Shown here: positions 18,446 to 26,891 of the stretch, in pieces
Position numbering within the stretch: position 1 is the stretch's first letter
Layout: each line of letters starts with the position of its first letter
Assembly (NCBI RefSeq): GCF_006443685.1
Contig: NZ_VFYP01000001.1
Location: 1,364,001-1,428,000, forward strand
Direction: 5' to 3'
DNA length: 64,000 bases
DNA from: Rhizobium glycinendophyticum
Lineage (GTDB): Bacteria; Pseudomonadota; Alphaproteobacteria; Rhizobiales; Rhizobiaceae
Translations under genes and position numbers: made by a program
Notes under the pieces: model-generated
Told to the model about the DNA's origin: nothing
Seen by the model: the letters and a program-made list of their open reading frames with translations, nothing else
The model's database searches: none

Positions 18446-18978
18446 GGCGCGATCGGCTCCCGCACCGGAAGCGGCAGAACGAAGGGCTGGTTGCCATCGG
18501 TATCCGCCCCGCGTCCGAGCGCCTTCACCGCCTTGGCGAAGCGCCCCTCGCGGCCGAGCATCTCGTCTCCGATCTCGACCAGCCGCATGTTCGGCGTCGC
18601 ATGCGGTGATGCCTCCCGCAGCCGCCGGGCCAGCGCCGCGTCATCGTCTTCAGGACACACGGCGAGGCTCGCGATCATCGCTGCGGCCGGTGAACGTGAA
18701 ACGCCCATCCAGCAATGGACAAGAAGTGGCGCCGACCGATCCCAGCGCCGGGCAAAATCGATGATCTCGGCCACATGCATCTCCTGCGGCGCAATCAGAT
18801 CGCCGGTGCCGGCAAAAGTGATGTCGTTCATCCCGAGCTTCAAATGGCGCTCCGCGCGGATGATGCCGGGACGATGAAAATCCTGGTTGGCGGCAAGCAG
18901 GCTGATCATCTCGGTCGCCTTGTGGCGAACGGCCATTTCTGCAATGCGGGCAAGGGGGGCAATGACAATGACGCTCAT
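18442..18978 (-). CDS. Tyrosine/dual-specificity protein phosphatase-like protein
   Basis: 178-aa protein with the Cys-based phosphatase signature HCWMGVSRS (CX5R, near residue 90). A likely general-acid region lies upstream at FARRWDRSAP. Cytosolic, with no signal peptide. Proteins like this dephosphorylate proteins or small phosphoesters; the target is unknown. It starts by 4-nt overlap with the upstream HD gene and ends by 4-nt overlap with nadQ, so the three are tightly co-expressed. Confidence 0.82.
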   Translation of the reverse strand: MSVIVIAPLARIAEMAVRHKATEMISLLAANQDFHRPGIIRAERHLKLGMNDITFAGTGDLIAPQEMHVAEIIDFARRWDRSAPLLVHCWMGVSRSPAAAMIASLAVCPEDDDAALARRLREASPHATPNMRLVEIGDEMLGREGRFAKAVKALGRGADTDGNQPFVLPLPVREPIAP

Positions 18979-19604
18979 CGCAAATCCCAGTTCGCCGATT
19001 GCCGTTCGGCTTCGATTGCCTCGAAGCGCTCAAGGAATTTCGCCTGGGCTTGATAGGCGGGCAACGGCTCGATCAGGATGGTGTCGCGGGTAAAGCCCTT
19101 GGGCTGACCGAAGAATTTCCGCGCTTCTGCTTCCGCAAATCCGGCAAGCACGGTGGCTTCGAAATAGGCGGAGATCATGTCCGCCTTCTTGATCTGGTCC
19201 TTCAGCGTAGTCTTGGGGTGGGCAGGCAGGCCGAAACGCAGATGGATCGCGGCCTCCAGCCGCTTCTCCACCACCTTATAGCCGCCGCCGACAACAGCCT
19301 TAAATGGCGAGATCATGTCGCCGATCACGTATTCCGGGCCGTCATGCAGCAGCGCCACCATGAGATCGTCGGCGGTTGCCTTCGGACAGGAGCGGCGAAA
19401 GATGTCCTCGACGATCAGGCTGTGCTGGGCGACGGAAAAGGCATGGTCACCGGAGGTCTGTCCGTTCCAGCGCGCGACACGGGCAAGGCCGTGCGCGATG
19501 TCGGAGATTTCGACATCGAGCGGCGAAGGATCGAGCAGGTCGAGCCTGCGGCCGGACAACATGCGCTGCCAGGCGCGGCCGGGAATGCTGGTGGTCTCGT
19601 TCAT
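18975..19604 (-). CDS. HD-domain hydrolase (YfbR/COG1896-like)
   Basis: 209-aa metal-dependent phosphohydrolase. The HD ligands are visible in TSGDHAFSVAQHSLIV and VALLHDGPEYVIGDMISPFK (about residues 50-105), a pattern shared with 5'-nucleotidases of the YfbR type. The later KKADMISAYFEA supplies the final Asp. It probably acts on a nucleotide. It starts 2 nt after ygfZ and overlaps the phosphatase gene by 4 nt. Confidence 0.82.
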   Translation of the reverse strand: MNETTSIPGRAWQRMLSGRRLDLLDPSPLDVEISDIAHGLARVARWNGQTSGDHAFSVAQHSLIVEDIFRRSCPKATADDLMVALLHDGPEYVIGDMISPFKAVVGGGYKVVEKRLEAAIHLRFGLPAHPKTTLKDQIKKADMISAYFEATVLAGFAEAEARKFFGQPKGFTRDTILIEPLPAYQAQAKFLERFEAIEAERQSANWDLR

Positions 19605-19606
19605 CC

Positions 19607-20446
19607 TCAGACGTCCTCTGCCGCATCAGAGGGGAAGGTGAGGCCGCTCCAGGCAGGCAGAGCAAGGCTGAGCGAAACCCCGCCGGCAAGAATTGCCGTG
19701 CCGCTAGACATCGCCTCACCCGCCTTGTCGATCCGCAGGATGGCAAGCCCGCGTGAGCCCGCGACGGTGCCGAGTGTGCCGATCACCTTGCCGTCGATCG
19801 TGATCTCGGTACCCGGAGCGGGAAGGGGACCATCGGCCGAGACGATGACCGGACGGCGTCTGGCCGTCGAGCGGTGCTGCATGCGCGACACGACCTCCTG
19901 CCCAACATAGCAGCCCTTGCGGAATGAGACCCCGCCGGATTTGTCGAACAGGATGTCGTGGGGAAATGCGTCCTGCAGAGCGTAATCAGAACCCGATTCG
20001 ACCACGCCATTCAGGATGCGCAGTGCCGAATAGGCCGCTGCCTCGCCAGGTTCGCCAACCTTGCCGACGATCCGGCGGACCGGCGTTCCGGCGAGCGCGA
20101 AGCGGTGGTCGAGAATGCCGCTTTCGTCCTCGCTGCCCCAGGTGACCGTAGCGCCGGTCTCGGGGTCGGCCGCGAGGGTCACGGCGGCGCGCAGCTTGTA
20201 CATGGTCAGCCGCCGGGTGAGGGCCTCCTGCTGGTCCGCCGTCGTATCCAGGACGAAGTCGTCTTTGTTCCGCGAGATCAGGAAATCGAACAGGATCTTG
20301 CCCTGCGGGGTCAGAAGTGCACCAGGGCGTGCCTCTCCCTCGGCAAGGCTGCCGAGATCGGTGGTGATCAGGTTCTGCAGGAAGTGCTCTGCGTCAGGGC
20401 CGCCGACTTGTACGAAGGCACGATCAGGCAGGAAGGCTGAAGGCAT
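19607..20446 (-). CDS. ygfZ: Folate-binding YgfZ/GcvT-like protein
   Basis: 279-aa tetrahydrofolate-binding protein used in repair or assembly of certain iron-sulfur enzymes. The family signature is KGCYVGQEVVSRMQHRST (about 175-193). The N-terminus FVQVGGPDAEHFLQNLITTD is typical. The chosen ATG at 20446 fits family starts; a GTG at 20518 would add 24 residues. First gene of a four-gene operon ending in nadQ. The NadA enzyme, also 4Fe-4S, lies nearby. Confidence 0.88.
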   Translation of the reverse strand: MPSAFLPDRAFVQVGGPDAEHFLQNLITTDLGSLAEGEARPGALLTPQGKILFDFLISRNKDDFVLDTTADQQEALTRRLTMYKLRAAVTLAADPETGATVTWGSEDESGILDHRFALAGTPVRRIVGKVGEPGEAAAYSALRILNGVVESGSDYALQDAFPHDILFDKSGGVSFRKGCYVGQEVVSRMQHRSTARRRPVIVSADGPLPAPGTEITIDGKVIGTLGTVAGSRGLAILRIDKAGEAMSSGTAILAGGVSLSLALPAWSGLTFPSDAAEDV

Positions 20447-20551
20447 GGGGTCACCGTGAAGTTGCGCTGACGGCAGACTTAGGAGACGCAAGTCTAGCCG
20501 ACAAGCGCACCGCGTCACAGCCCACAGTTTGGCGAACGGCCTTGTTTGGCC

Positions 20552-21307
20552 TCAGTCGCCGACGGCGAAGAACTTCCACCTGCCATCAGGACTGATGCCG
20601 ACGCGGAAAAAATTGTAATTGCCCTGTTCCTGCATCTCGGCGACATCGCCGGCGGTGACGATGCGCAGCAGTTCAACTCTTTCACGCGGGGAGAGAAGTG
20701 CGAGCGACTTACCGGCGAAGTAAGGCCACACATAGGCCTCGTCCGGCGTGCCCTTATCGAGCTGGACGAAACCGGTCGACAGGATGTCGAGAAGGATTGC
20801 CAGGATCTCCTGACCTTCATCGTCGCCGGAAAGCCCCTTGAGCGCAGCGATGGGGTCCTGGTCGGATGTCTGCAGTGGCACCTGGGTCTGATTGGCACCG
20901 ACGTCGAGCAGAGGTTTCAATGCCTGGATATCGCCCGAAGCCGCTGCATCCATGATCAGCTGGCGCATCCGGCGAACAGGCTCAGGTGCTTTTTCCAGAT
21001 CGTAGATGACCTCGGGCGCCGGTTCCTGGGGCGTCGTCGCGTCCGATTCGTCCGTATTGGACGGCTTGATCAGCGGGTCGGGATCGGGGATCACCGGAAA
21101 GGCTTCGTCCGACAGATCTTCGTCATCGCCGGGTGCAGGTGCGGGTGCGGGCGTTGCTGGCGGATCCTGCTCCGGCGGGGCGGGCGTAATGTCCTTGATG
21201 TCGGAAAGCGCAAGGGCCGGGTTCGGCCAGGAGAGGGGAAGGCTGGTGACCGATAGTGCCAGCGCGCCTGTCAAGCAGATGAGCCTGACCCGCGAAGAAA
21301 TCGTCAT
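20552..21307 (-). CDS. Exported protein of unknown function
   Basis: 251-aa protein. The N-terminal 34 residues look like a signal peptide (basic start, LICLTGALALSVTSLPL, then ALA at the cleavage region). A Pro/Asp/Glu-rich linker runs to about residue 100. A globular C-terminal half follows, with an ankyrin-like stretch (RQLIMDAAASGDIQALKPLL) and ending NYNFFRVGISPDGRWKFFAV. It is probably periplasmic. The next small gene on the same strand starts 279 nt upstream. Confidence 0.7.
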   Translation of the reverse strand: MTISSRVRLICLTGALALSVTSLPLSWPNPALALSDIKDITPAPPEQDPPATPAPAPAPGDDEDLSDEAFPVIPDPDPLIKPSNTDESDATTPQEPAPEVIYDLEKAPEPVRRMRQLIMDAAASGDIQALKPLLDVGANQTQVPLQTSDQDPIAALKGLSGDDEGQEILAILLDILSTGFVQLDKGTPDEAYVWPYFAGKSLALLSPRERVELLRIVTAGDVAEMQEQGNYNFFRVGISPDGRWKFFAVGD

Positions 21308-21328
21308 TCTGTGCCTCTGCTGTCGTAT

Positions 21329-21586
21329 CTACTGAATCCGGCGCTCCGGCGAGAATTCGCCCGCAAGGAGACGGGTCTTGAGCGTGTCGAGGATCGCTTC
21401 AGCACCGTGCTCGCCGTGGATGCGGATGGTTTCGCGCATCGCTAGTGCAAAGGCGGCGTCTGCGATGATTTCCGGCTCGATCCCGTCGGCCATGCCATCG
21501 GCCCAGGCTTCGTTCTGGTATTCCAGCGCAGCCTGCATCTTTTCGTGAACGATCATGTCGTCGATCTCGTTGCGGCGCGGTTCCAT
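21329..21586 (-). CDS. Small protein of unknown function
   Basis: 85-aa, acidic, probably helical cytosolic protein (start MEPRRNEIDDMIVHEKMQAA). I chose the ATG at 21586 because GAGGA stands six nt before it; two upstream ATGs would overlap that site. It is 21 nt upstream of the exported protein gene on the same strand and may share its transcript. Family not recognised. Confidence 0.6.
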   Translation of the reverse strand: MEPRRNEIDDMIVHEKMQAALEYQNEAWADGMADGIEPEIIADAAFALAMRETIRIHGEHGAEAILDTLKTRLLAGEFSPERRIQ

Positions 21587-21682
21587 TGGCATTCCTCGAA
21601 GCACTCTTACTCAGGTCTTAACGACCGTATCAGCCTTTTGCCAAAACGACACGGGGGGAGACCAAAAGAGGTCAATTATTCG

Positions 21683-22114
21683 TTAATTTCCATAACGGGC
21701 GGTAATTTCTGTGGCGAGTGTTGCCCCTTCGTTACGGTAATTCTCCTCTGCACGAACCGCGGCCGGTGTGCAAGAGGTATAGACCGCGGCAAAAGAGCGG
21801 TACCCCCGGTTGTAGGCAGCCGTCAGACGGGCTCGGCGCTTCGGCTCTTCTTTCGTCTCAGTATCGAGCAGCGCCTGCAATGATTGCCGCCATTCCGGCT
21901 CGCCAGCAACATTACACAGGTTGCGCAGGTAATGCACCGCTCCGATGATCTCGGACAACCGACCGAGCCGGTCGTCATAGGGCGTGGGCTTTTCCGTCTC
22001 GGTGAGCGGGGACGGGACGGTGATCACGCTTTCACTCTGCGCCTTGGCGCCAAAGGAGACGAGAACGGCGAGCATGAGCAAGATGCCGTGCTGCTTTGAA
22101 AACAGGCCTGCCAT
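21683..22114 (-). CDS. TIGR02301-family exported protein
   Basis: 143-aa protein with a signal peptide (ILLMLAVLVSFGAKA, cleavage near AKA-QS). The mature part contains two cysteines (NLCNVAGEP and YTSCTPAA) that could form a disulfide, and the block LGAVHYLRNLC-like IIGAVHYLRNLC. This matches the Hyphomicrobiales-specific TIGR02301 family, function unknown. It starts 1 nt after the Nudix gene stop. Confidence 0.75.
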   Translation of the reverse strand: MAGLFSKQHGILLMLAVLVSFGAKAQSESVITVPSPLTETEKPTPYDDRLGRLSEIIGAVHYLRNLCNVAGEPEWRQSLQALLDTETKEEPKRRARLTAAYNRGYRSFAAVYTSCTPAAVRAEENYRNEGATLATEITARYGN

Positions 22115-22115
22115 C

Positions 22116-22541
22116 TCAGTTGCTCCTCCCGTTGGCAGGGTCGGCTGCCAGCTTCATGACGCAATCGCGCACGCTTTGCGGTACGGGCAGGGTCTCGATT
22201 TCCTCCGGCAGGAACCACCCTGCTTCGACAGCGTCGCTTCGCGCTTGCGCCACGCTGTCATCGACCGCATCAACGCGGAAGACGGAGAGCAGATAGTGGC
22301 TACCGGCAATGCCAGGCTCCGGAAGCAGTTCATAAGTCTCGAATAGCCGCGGATTGCATCCAACCACACCTGTTTCCTCTTCCAGCTCCCTCAGCGCAGT
22401 CTCGGCCGGCGACTCACCGGGCTCGGCCCGTCCGCCGGGAAAGGCATAGAGATCGGCGGCTGGAGGGTTTCCCCGACGCACCAGGAGATAGCGCCCCGCC
22501 CGTTCGACAACGGCAGAGGAGGCGAGGCGGGGTTGACTCAT
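22116..22541 (-). CDS. Nudix hydrolase
   Basis: 141-aa pyrophosphohydrolase with a full Nudix box: GGRAEPGESPAETALRELEE followed by ETG (residues about 36-58). It is expected to cleave a nucleoside diphosphate linked to another moiety; the substrate is not set by sequence. The N-terminus SSAVVERAGRYLLVRRG is typical. It is divergent from the SRAP gene and precedes the TIGR02301 gene. Confidence 0.88.
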   Translation of the reverse strand: MSQPRLASSAVVERAGRYLLVRRGNPPAADLYAFPGGRAEPGESPAETALRELEEETGVVGCNPRLFETYELLPEPGIAGSHYLLSVFRVDAVDDSVAQARSDAVEAGWFLPEEIETLPVPQSVRDCVMKLAADPANGRSN

Positions 22542-22640
22542 GATACGGCAATGCTCCGGTCTGTGGTGCCGCTGTCAGGCGAAGCAGCGGCGCTCACGAA
22601 TATCGCGGCTTTTGGACGAGCCTGCAAGCCGCCGCTGTCC

Positions 22641-22669
22641 TTGACCCTCGGCCTCACGACTGCCATCTA
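22641..22669 (+). promoter_or_regulatory. Promoter of the SRAP gene
   Basis: TTGACC (22641-22646), 17-nt spacer, CATCTA (22664-22669). The -10 ends only 6 nt before the ATG at 22676, so transcription would begin at or beside the start codon. Confidence 0.5.
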
Positions 22670-22675
22670 AGCTCC

Positions 22676-23440
22676 ATGTGTGGACGTTTCGCATTGACCG
22701 CGAGCCCGGAAGAGGTGCGCGAAATTCTCGGCCTGATGGAGCTGGAAGCCTTTCCGGCGCGCTACAATATCGCGCCGACGCAGCCGATCCTGGTTGTCGT
22801 GGCGGGGCCACCGTCAGAACCGGGCAGCAACAGGCCCGACCGTATCGCCGCGCTCGTGCGCTGGGGGCTGATCCCCTCCTGGGTCAAGGATCCGGCGGAG
22901 TTCACGCTGTTGATCAACGCGCGCTCCGAGACTGCCATCGACAAGGCCTCTTTCCGGGCGGCCATGCGCCATCGGCGAATCCTGGTGCCGACGTCGGGAT
23001 TTTACGAATGGCATCGTCCGCCGAAGGAAAGTGGAGAAAAACCCCAGGCCTACTGGATCAGACCGAAGCAGGGCGGCGTCGTCTGCTTTGGCGGACTGAT
23101 GGAAACCTATATGTCGAAGGATGGAGCAGAGCTCGATACGGGCTGCATTCTGACCGTCGGCGCCAACAGGACGATCGGTGCGATCCATGACCGCATGCCG
23201 GTGGTCATTGCGCCGGAGGACTATACGCGTTGGCTCGACTGCCGCAGCGGTGAACCGCGTGACGTGGTTGATCTCATGAAGCCGGCCCAGGAGGATTTCT
23301 TCGAGGCGATACCGGTTTCGGACCTCGTCAACAAGGTGGCCAATGTCGGCCCGGAGCTTCAGACCCCCGTAACGCCACGCGCAACGACTTCCAAGCCAGC
23401 GCCGGCAAAGCCCGGCGACGGACAGATGAGCCTGTTCTAA
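22676..23440 (+). CDS. SRAP-domain protein (YedK/HMCES type)
   Basis: 254-aa abasic-site sensor that crosslinks to AP sites in single-stranded DNA. Cys2, which becomes the reactive N-terminus, is present in MCGRF. The other active-site residues also appear: Asn81 (INARSE), Glu111 (GFYEWH) and His171 (AIHDRMP). The C-terminal 25 residues are a basic, Pro-rich tail. There is no ribosome binding site before the ATG, and the promoter sits directly against it, so the mRNA may be leaderless. Confidence 0.92.
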   Translation: MCGRFALTASPEEVREILGLMELEAFPARYNIAPTQPILVVVAGPPSEPGSNRPDRIAALVRWGLIPSWVKDPAEFTLLINARSETAIDKASFRAAMRHRRILVPTSGFYEWHRPPKESGEKPQAYWIRPKQGGVVCFGGLMETYMSKDGAELDTGCILTVGANRTIGAIHDRMPVVIAPEDYTRWLDCRSGEPRDVVDLMKPAQEDFFEAIPVSDLVNKVANVGPELQTPVTPRATTSKPAPAKPGDGQMSLF

Positions 23441-23457
23441 GAGAGGCCTTTCGGCCC

Positions 23458-23595
23458 TCAGGCGACCTTGGCGGCCGGCTTGCGCTTCAGCATCAGCGCC
23501 GCAGCGACCACGGCCTTGAGGGCGAGCGGACGGTAATTGGCGGCGAGATTGTGGTTGGCCGGCTTCTGCTGTTCGGCTTCGGTGGTGTTCGACAT
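23458..23595 (-). CDS. 45-aa small protein
   Basis: MSNTTEAEQQKPANHNLAAN then a hydrophobic/basic helix ending MLKRKPAAKVA. The ATG at 23595 has AGAGGA at 8-nt spacing; an ATG two codons upstream is too close to that site. The C-terminal helix could be amphipathic or membrane-associated. No family recognised. It lies between the convergent SRAP gene and pssA. Confidence 0.55.
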   Translation of the reverse strand: MSNTTEAEQQKPANHNLAANYRPLALKAVVAAALMLKRKPAAKVA

Positions 23596-23724
23596 TGTCA
23601 TTGTCCTCTGGATGATTCCTGACCCGGTATTTTCTTGTGCGGCTCTCTCTGCGGAGAACATGACAAAAGCGTGACCGAGTCTGTGACTCAAGTCAAATTT
23701 CAACAAAAGCGAAACAAATAGAGA

Positions 23725-23755
23725 GCCCCGCGCAAGCTTCTGGGCCTGGCGGGGC
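23725..23755 (-). terminator. Terminator-like hairpin after pssA
   Basis: GCCCCGC and GCGGGGC form a 7-bp stem with a 17-nt loop, followed on the minus strand by a T-rich stretch (CTCTATTTGTTT). It lies 35 nt downstream of pssA and before the 45-aa gene. Confidence 0.5.
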
Positions 23756-23789
23756 GTATTTGTTTATAATTCATTAAGAGTTAGGCGGG

Positions 23790-24650
23790 TCAGACGCCTC
23801 GATCGATTTCGGACAGACCCTTCTCGGCTGTCTCTTCGCCGATGGTCAAAGTGCCGTAGCGTTTGTGCCAGTTGCGGGCCCCGAGCGGCAGCGAACCGAG
23901 ATAAAGAACCACCGTCACCACAAGTACCTGCCAGGTGAAGCTCATCAGCAGGGCCACATAAAGCACGACGCCGAGGATCATCGGAAACACCAGATCGCGG
24001 CGAATATGGCTGGTTTCCGACTTGCCGGACCAAACGGGAAGGCGACTGACGAGCAGATAGGCAATGACAATCGTATAGGCCGTGCTGAAATAGGCGAAGG
24101 TCAACGTCATCTGCACGTCGAGGAAGCCGATATAGACCGGCAGCAGCACCAGCGCTGCCCCGGCTGGTGCCGGCACGCCGACGAAGAATTCGGACTGCCA
24201 CGGCGCCTTGTTTTCGCGCTCTGCCATCACGTTGAAACGGGCGAGGCGCAGCCCCGCGGCGATCGTGTAGATCAGGGCCGCGATCCAGCCCAGCGAGCGC
24301 GCCTGGTCCAGCACATAGACATAAAGAACGAGGGCTGGGGCCACGCCGAAATTGATGATGTCCGCAAGCGAGTCCATCTGCGCGCCGAACTTCGACGTTG
24401 CCTTCATCATCCTCGCCACACGCCCGTCGATGCCATCAAGGAAGGCCGCGAGCAGCACCATGGCGACGGCCAGTTCGTAGCGGTTCTCGAAGGCAAGCCG
24501 GATGCCGGTCAGGCCCGCGCAGATGGCGAGCACGGTGATGAGGTTCGGGACGAGGAGCCGTAGGGGGATCTCCCTGAGGCGCGGTCCACGGGCATTCGGA
24601 TCCGATGCCGGCGGATGTCCGTTCTCTGGCGTGCTGTTCGGTGCGTCCAT
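23790..24650 (-). CDS. pssA: CDP-diacylglycerol-serine O-phosphatidyltransferase
   Basis: Membrane enzyme that makes phosphatidylserine from CDP-diacylglycerol and serine. The CDP-alcohol phosphotransferase motif is complete: DGIDGRVARMM, then FGAQMDSLADIINFG (about residues 75-108). About eight membrane segments and 286 aa match the PssA type of rhizobia. I prefer ATG 24650 (GAGGG upstream) over a TTG five codons earlier. It begins 11 nt after the psd stop; the two act in sequence. Confidence 0.94.
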   Translation of the reverse strand: MDAPNSTPENGHPPASDPNARGPRLREIPLRLLVPNLITVLAICAGLTGIRLAFENRYELAVAMVLLAAFLDGIDGRVARMMKATSKFGAQMDSLADIINFGVAPALVLYVYVLDQARSLGWIAALIYTIAAGLRLARFNVMAERENKAPWQSEFFVGVPAPAGAALVLLPVYIGFLDVQMTLTFAYFSTAYTIVIAYLLVSRLPVWSGKSETSHIRRDLVFPMILGVVLYVALLMSFTWQVLVVTVVLYLGSLPLGARNWHKRYGTLTIGEETAEKGLSEIDRGV

Positions 24651-24661
24651 CTTGCCCTCCC

Positions 24662-25360
24662 TCAAGCGCGGCGGCTGATGACCGGCCCCTTGATCGAACC
24701 AAATTCGGCAATCACGGTTTCACCGGCAATCGCTGTCTGGCCGACCGAGACGCGCGGTTCGGCGCCCGCCGGAAGGAAGACGTCGAGGCGTGAGCCGAAA
24801 CGGATCAGGCCGAAGCGTTCCCCGGCATCCAGCGGATCGTTCGGGTTGGTCCAGCAAATGATGCGGCGGGCAACGAGCCCGGCGATCTGCACGACGCCGA
24901 TTGCGCCATGACGCGTCTCGATGACAAGACCGTTGCGCTCGTTGTCAGTGCTCGCCTTGTCAAGTTCGGCGTTCAGGAACTCGCCTTCCTTATAGGCGAT
25001 CGTCGTCACGCGGCCGCGCATGGGCGCACGGTTCACATGGCAGTTGAACACGTTCATGAAGACGGTGATGCGCAGCATCGGCTCGTGACCGAGTTGCAGC
25101 TCTTCCGGCGGCACGCTCATCTGCACCGAGGACACCCGCCCATCAGCCGGGCTGATGACAAGGTCTTCGTCTTGCGGTGTGACGCGTTCCGGATCACGGA
25201 AGAAATAGGCGCACCAGAGCGTCAGGATCATGCCGATCCAGAACAACGGGTCCCAGAGCCAGCCGAGCACCAGCGACGCAACGAAAAAGGCCGCGATGAA
25301 GACATAGCCTTCCTTGTGCACGGGTACGATCGTCTTGCGTATGGTTTCCAGAAGATCCAT
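24662..25360 (-). CDS. psd: Phosphatidylserine decarboxylase
   Basis: Converts phosphatidylserine to phosphatidylethanolamine at the inner membrane. The proenzyme cleaves itself; the site is [10 protein letters not shown], with Ser190 becoming the pyruvoyl group. N-terminal hydrophobic segments lie at about 18-50, and the block [13 protein letters not shown] is typical. At 232 aa it belongs to the short (type II/archaeal-like) Psd group. First gene of psd-pssA. Confidence 0.94.
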   Translation of the reverse strand: MDLLETIRKTIVPVHKEGYVFIAAFFVASLVLGWLWDPLFWIGMILTLWCAYFFRDPERVTPQDEDLVISPADGRVSSVQMSVPPEELQLGHEPMLRITVFMNVFNCHVNRAPMRGRVTTIAYKEGEFLNAELDKASTDNERNGLVIETRHGAIGVVQIAGLVARRIICWTNPNDPLDAGERFGLIRFGSRLDVFLPAGAEPRVSVGQTAIAGETVIAEFGSIKGPVISRRA

Positions 25361-25592
25361 GAGTTCCTCGATCAGTATGATTTTGTTTGCCCGTGACTAC
25401 CGCGAAACCCCGGCAGGGGCAATGCCGGCCTGAAAATCTCGTCGTCCATAGGCTTAGCTGCACTATCAGAGGCGCAGCACAAAAAAGATCCAATTCGAGA
25501 GAAGCTGGCGAGACTCTGTAAATAATTACCCCCTAAAAAAGGCGTGGCTACAGCATGCGGAGACGGACCGTCTCCGGACAAGGAAATTCCAC

Positions 25593-26876
25593 TTGCAACC
25601 CGCTCTCAAGTCCGACCGGTACGTCCATGCTGCTCCCGCTGAGGGTCTGTGCTGGTTTTCTGCATTGGGGAGACCCCAGCCCGCCTTGCTGCATCCCTTG
25701 AATGCAACGGCTGTTGGCGACCCCGCTCAGATCGCCGCTGGAGCCGTCTGTTTCGCCGCAGTCGAGGCGGGTTCCCTCGGGGTGGAAATCGTCAATCTGC
25801 GCGCTGCCCACCGGGAAAAAATTTACGTTATAGCCGTCGTCTCCGATGAGTTGGAGCCTTCTCTGCAGGCGGCGCTCTTCGCGGCCGGTGCCGATGATGT
25901 GCTCGTCGGCAGTGACCGACGCCAACTGGTCCCCTGCCTGATGCGTGCCAAGCGCCATCTCGAACTGCGGCGTCACAACGAAAGCTGGCGGCGCAGCATG
26001 CAGGAGAAGCTGGACATCTGGCAGGAGGGTCTCGATCATCTGCCGACCCCCATCTACGTGAAGGACGCGGACGGCCGCTATCTGGTCTGCAACGCGGCTT
26101 TCGGCCAGTTCCTCGGTGTCGGTCACGAGCAGATCCTTGGCCGTCGGCTGCAGGATTTCCTGCCACCGGGATCGGCTGAGGCCTACCACGAATCGGACCT
26201 ACAACTGCTACGCCAGGGCGGTGTCATGCGCTCGGAGACCGATGTCTGTCTCCCCGAGGCCGGGATACGCCATATCATGGTGCACAAGGCGCGCCTCGAT
26301 TCCCGACAAGGCGACGTCCGCGGCCTGGCCGGCGTGGTCATCGACATCACGGAGCGCAAGGAACTGGAAGCCCGGCTGACCGAGGCTGCCGAACGCGATC
26401 CCCTGACCAATGCCGCCAATCGCCGCAAGTTCTTCGAAGTGGCATCGGCCGAGATAGCGCTTTCAAAACAGGGGGATGTGCTGGCGGTTGCTGTCATCGA
26501 CATCGACAATTTCAAATCCATCAATGACGAACTTGGGCATGCGGAGGGGGATGTCACCCTTTGCTCGATCGTCGACACGCTGCGGACTCAGGAGGCCGGC
26601 GGCATGCTGGTCGCCCGCGCGGGCGGTGAGGAGTTCTTCGCATTCTTCCCCAAGGAAGTCGCTCCCGCGGCGCCGGACATGCTGGAACTCGCGCGGCACG
26701 ACATCGCCCGCTACTGCCAGGTCCAAACCGGTGTTGGTGCGGCCGGCACGATCAGCATCGGCCTTGCCTATTTCACGCCCTCGGACGAGACCATCGACCA
26801 GGCCCTGCGCCGCGCCGATCTGGCGCTTTACCGGGCGAAGCGCGACGGCCGCAACCGGATGTGCCTCGCCGATTAA
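25593..26876 (+). CDS. PAS-GGDEF protein, probable diguanylate cyclase
   Basis: 427-aa cytosolic signalling protein. The first 130 residues resemble a degenerate response-regulator receiver (IYVIAVVSDELEPSLQAALF, GADDVLVG) without the phospho-acceptor pattern. A PAS domain follows (PIYVKDADGRYLVCNAAFGQ, about 150-260). The GGDEF domain starts at RDPLTNAANRR and its active loop is AGGEEFF (about 340-346). I see no RxxD inhibitory site before it, so c-di-GMP feedback is unlikely. The start is TTG with AAGGA eight nt upstream. Convergent with the ABC exporter. Confidence 0.87.
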   Translation: MQPALKSDRYVHAAPAEGLCWFSALGRPQPALLHPLNATAVGDPAQIAAGAVCFAAVEAGSLGVEIVNLRAAHREKIYVIAVVSDELEPSLQAALFAAGADDVLVGSDRRQLVPCLMRAKRHLELRRHNESWRRSMQEKLDIWQEGLDHLPTPIYVKDADGRYLVCNAAFGQFLGVGHEQILGRRLQDFLPPGSAEAYHESDLQLLRQGGVMRSETDVCLPEAGIRHIMVHKARLDSRQGDVRGLAGVVIDITERKELEARLTEAAERDPLTNAANRRKFFEVASAEIALSKQGDVLAVAVIDIDNFKSINDELGHAEGDVTLCSIVDTLRTQEAGGMLVARAGGEEFFAFFPKEVAPAAPDMLELARHDIARYCQVQTGVGAAGTISIGLAYFTPSDETIDQALRRADLALYRAKRDGRNRMCLAD

Positions 26877-26891
26877 GCGCGCATCGTGTGC

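Noticed and set aside
23615..23700. GAGTC/GACTC repeat and nested short repeats upstream of the 45-aa gene
   Set aside because: Arms are only five bases; expected by chance at this length.
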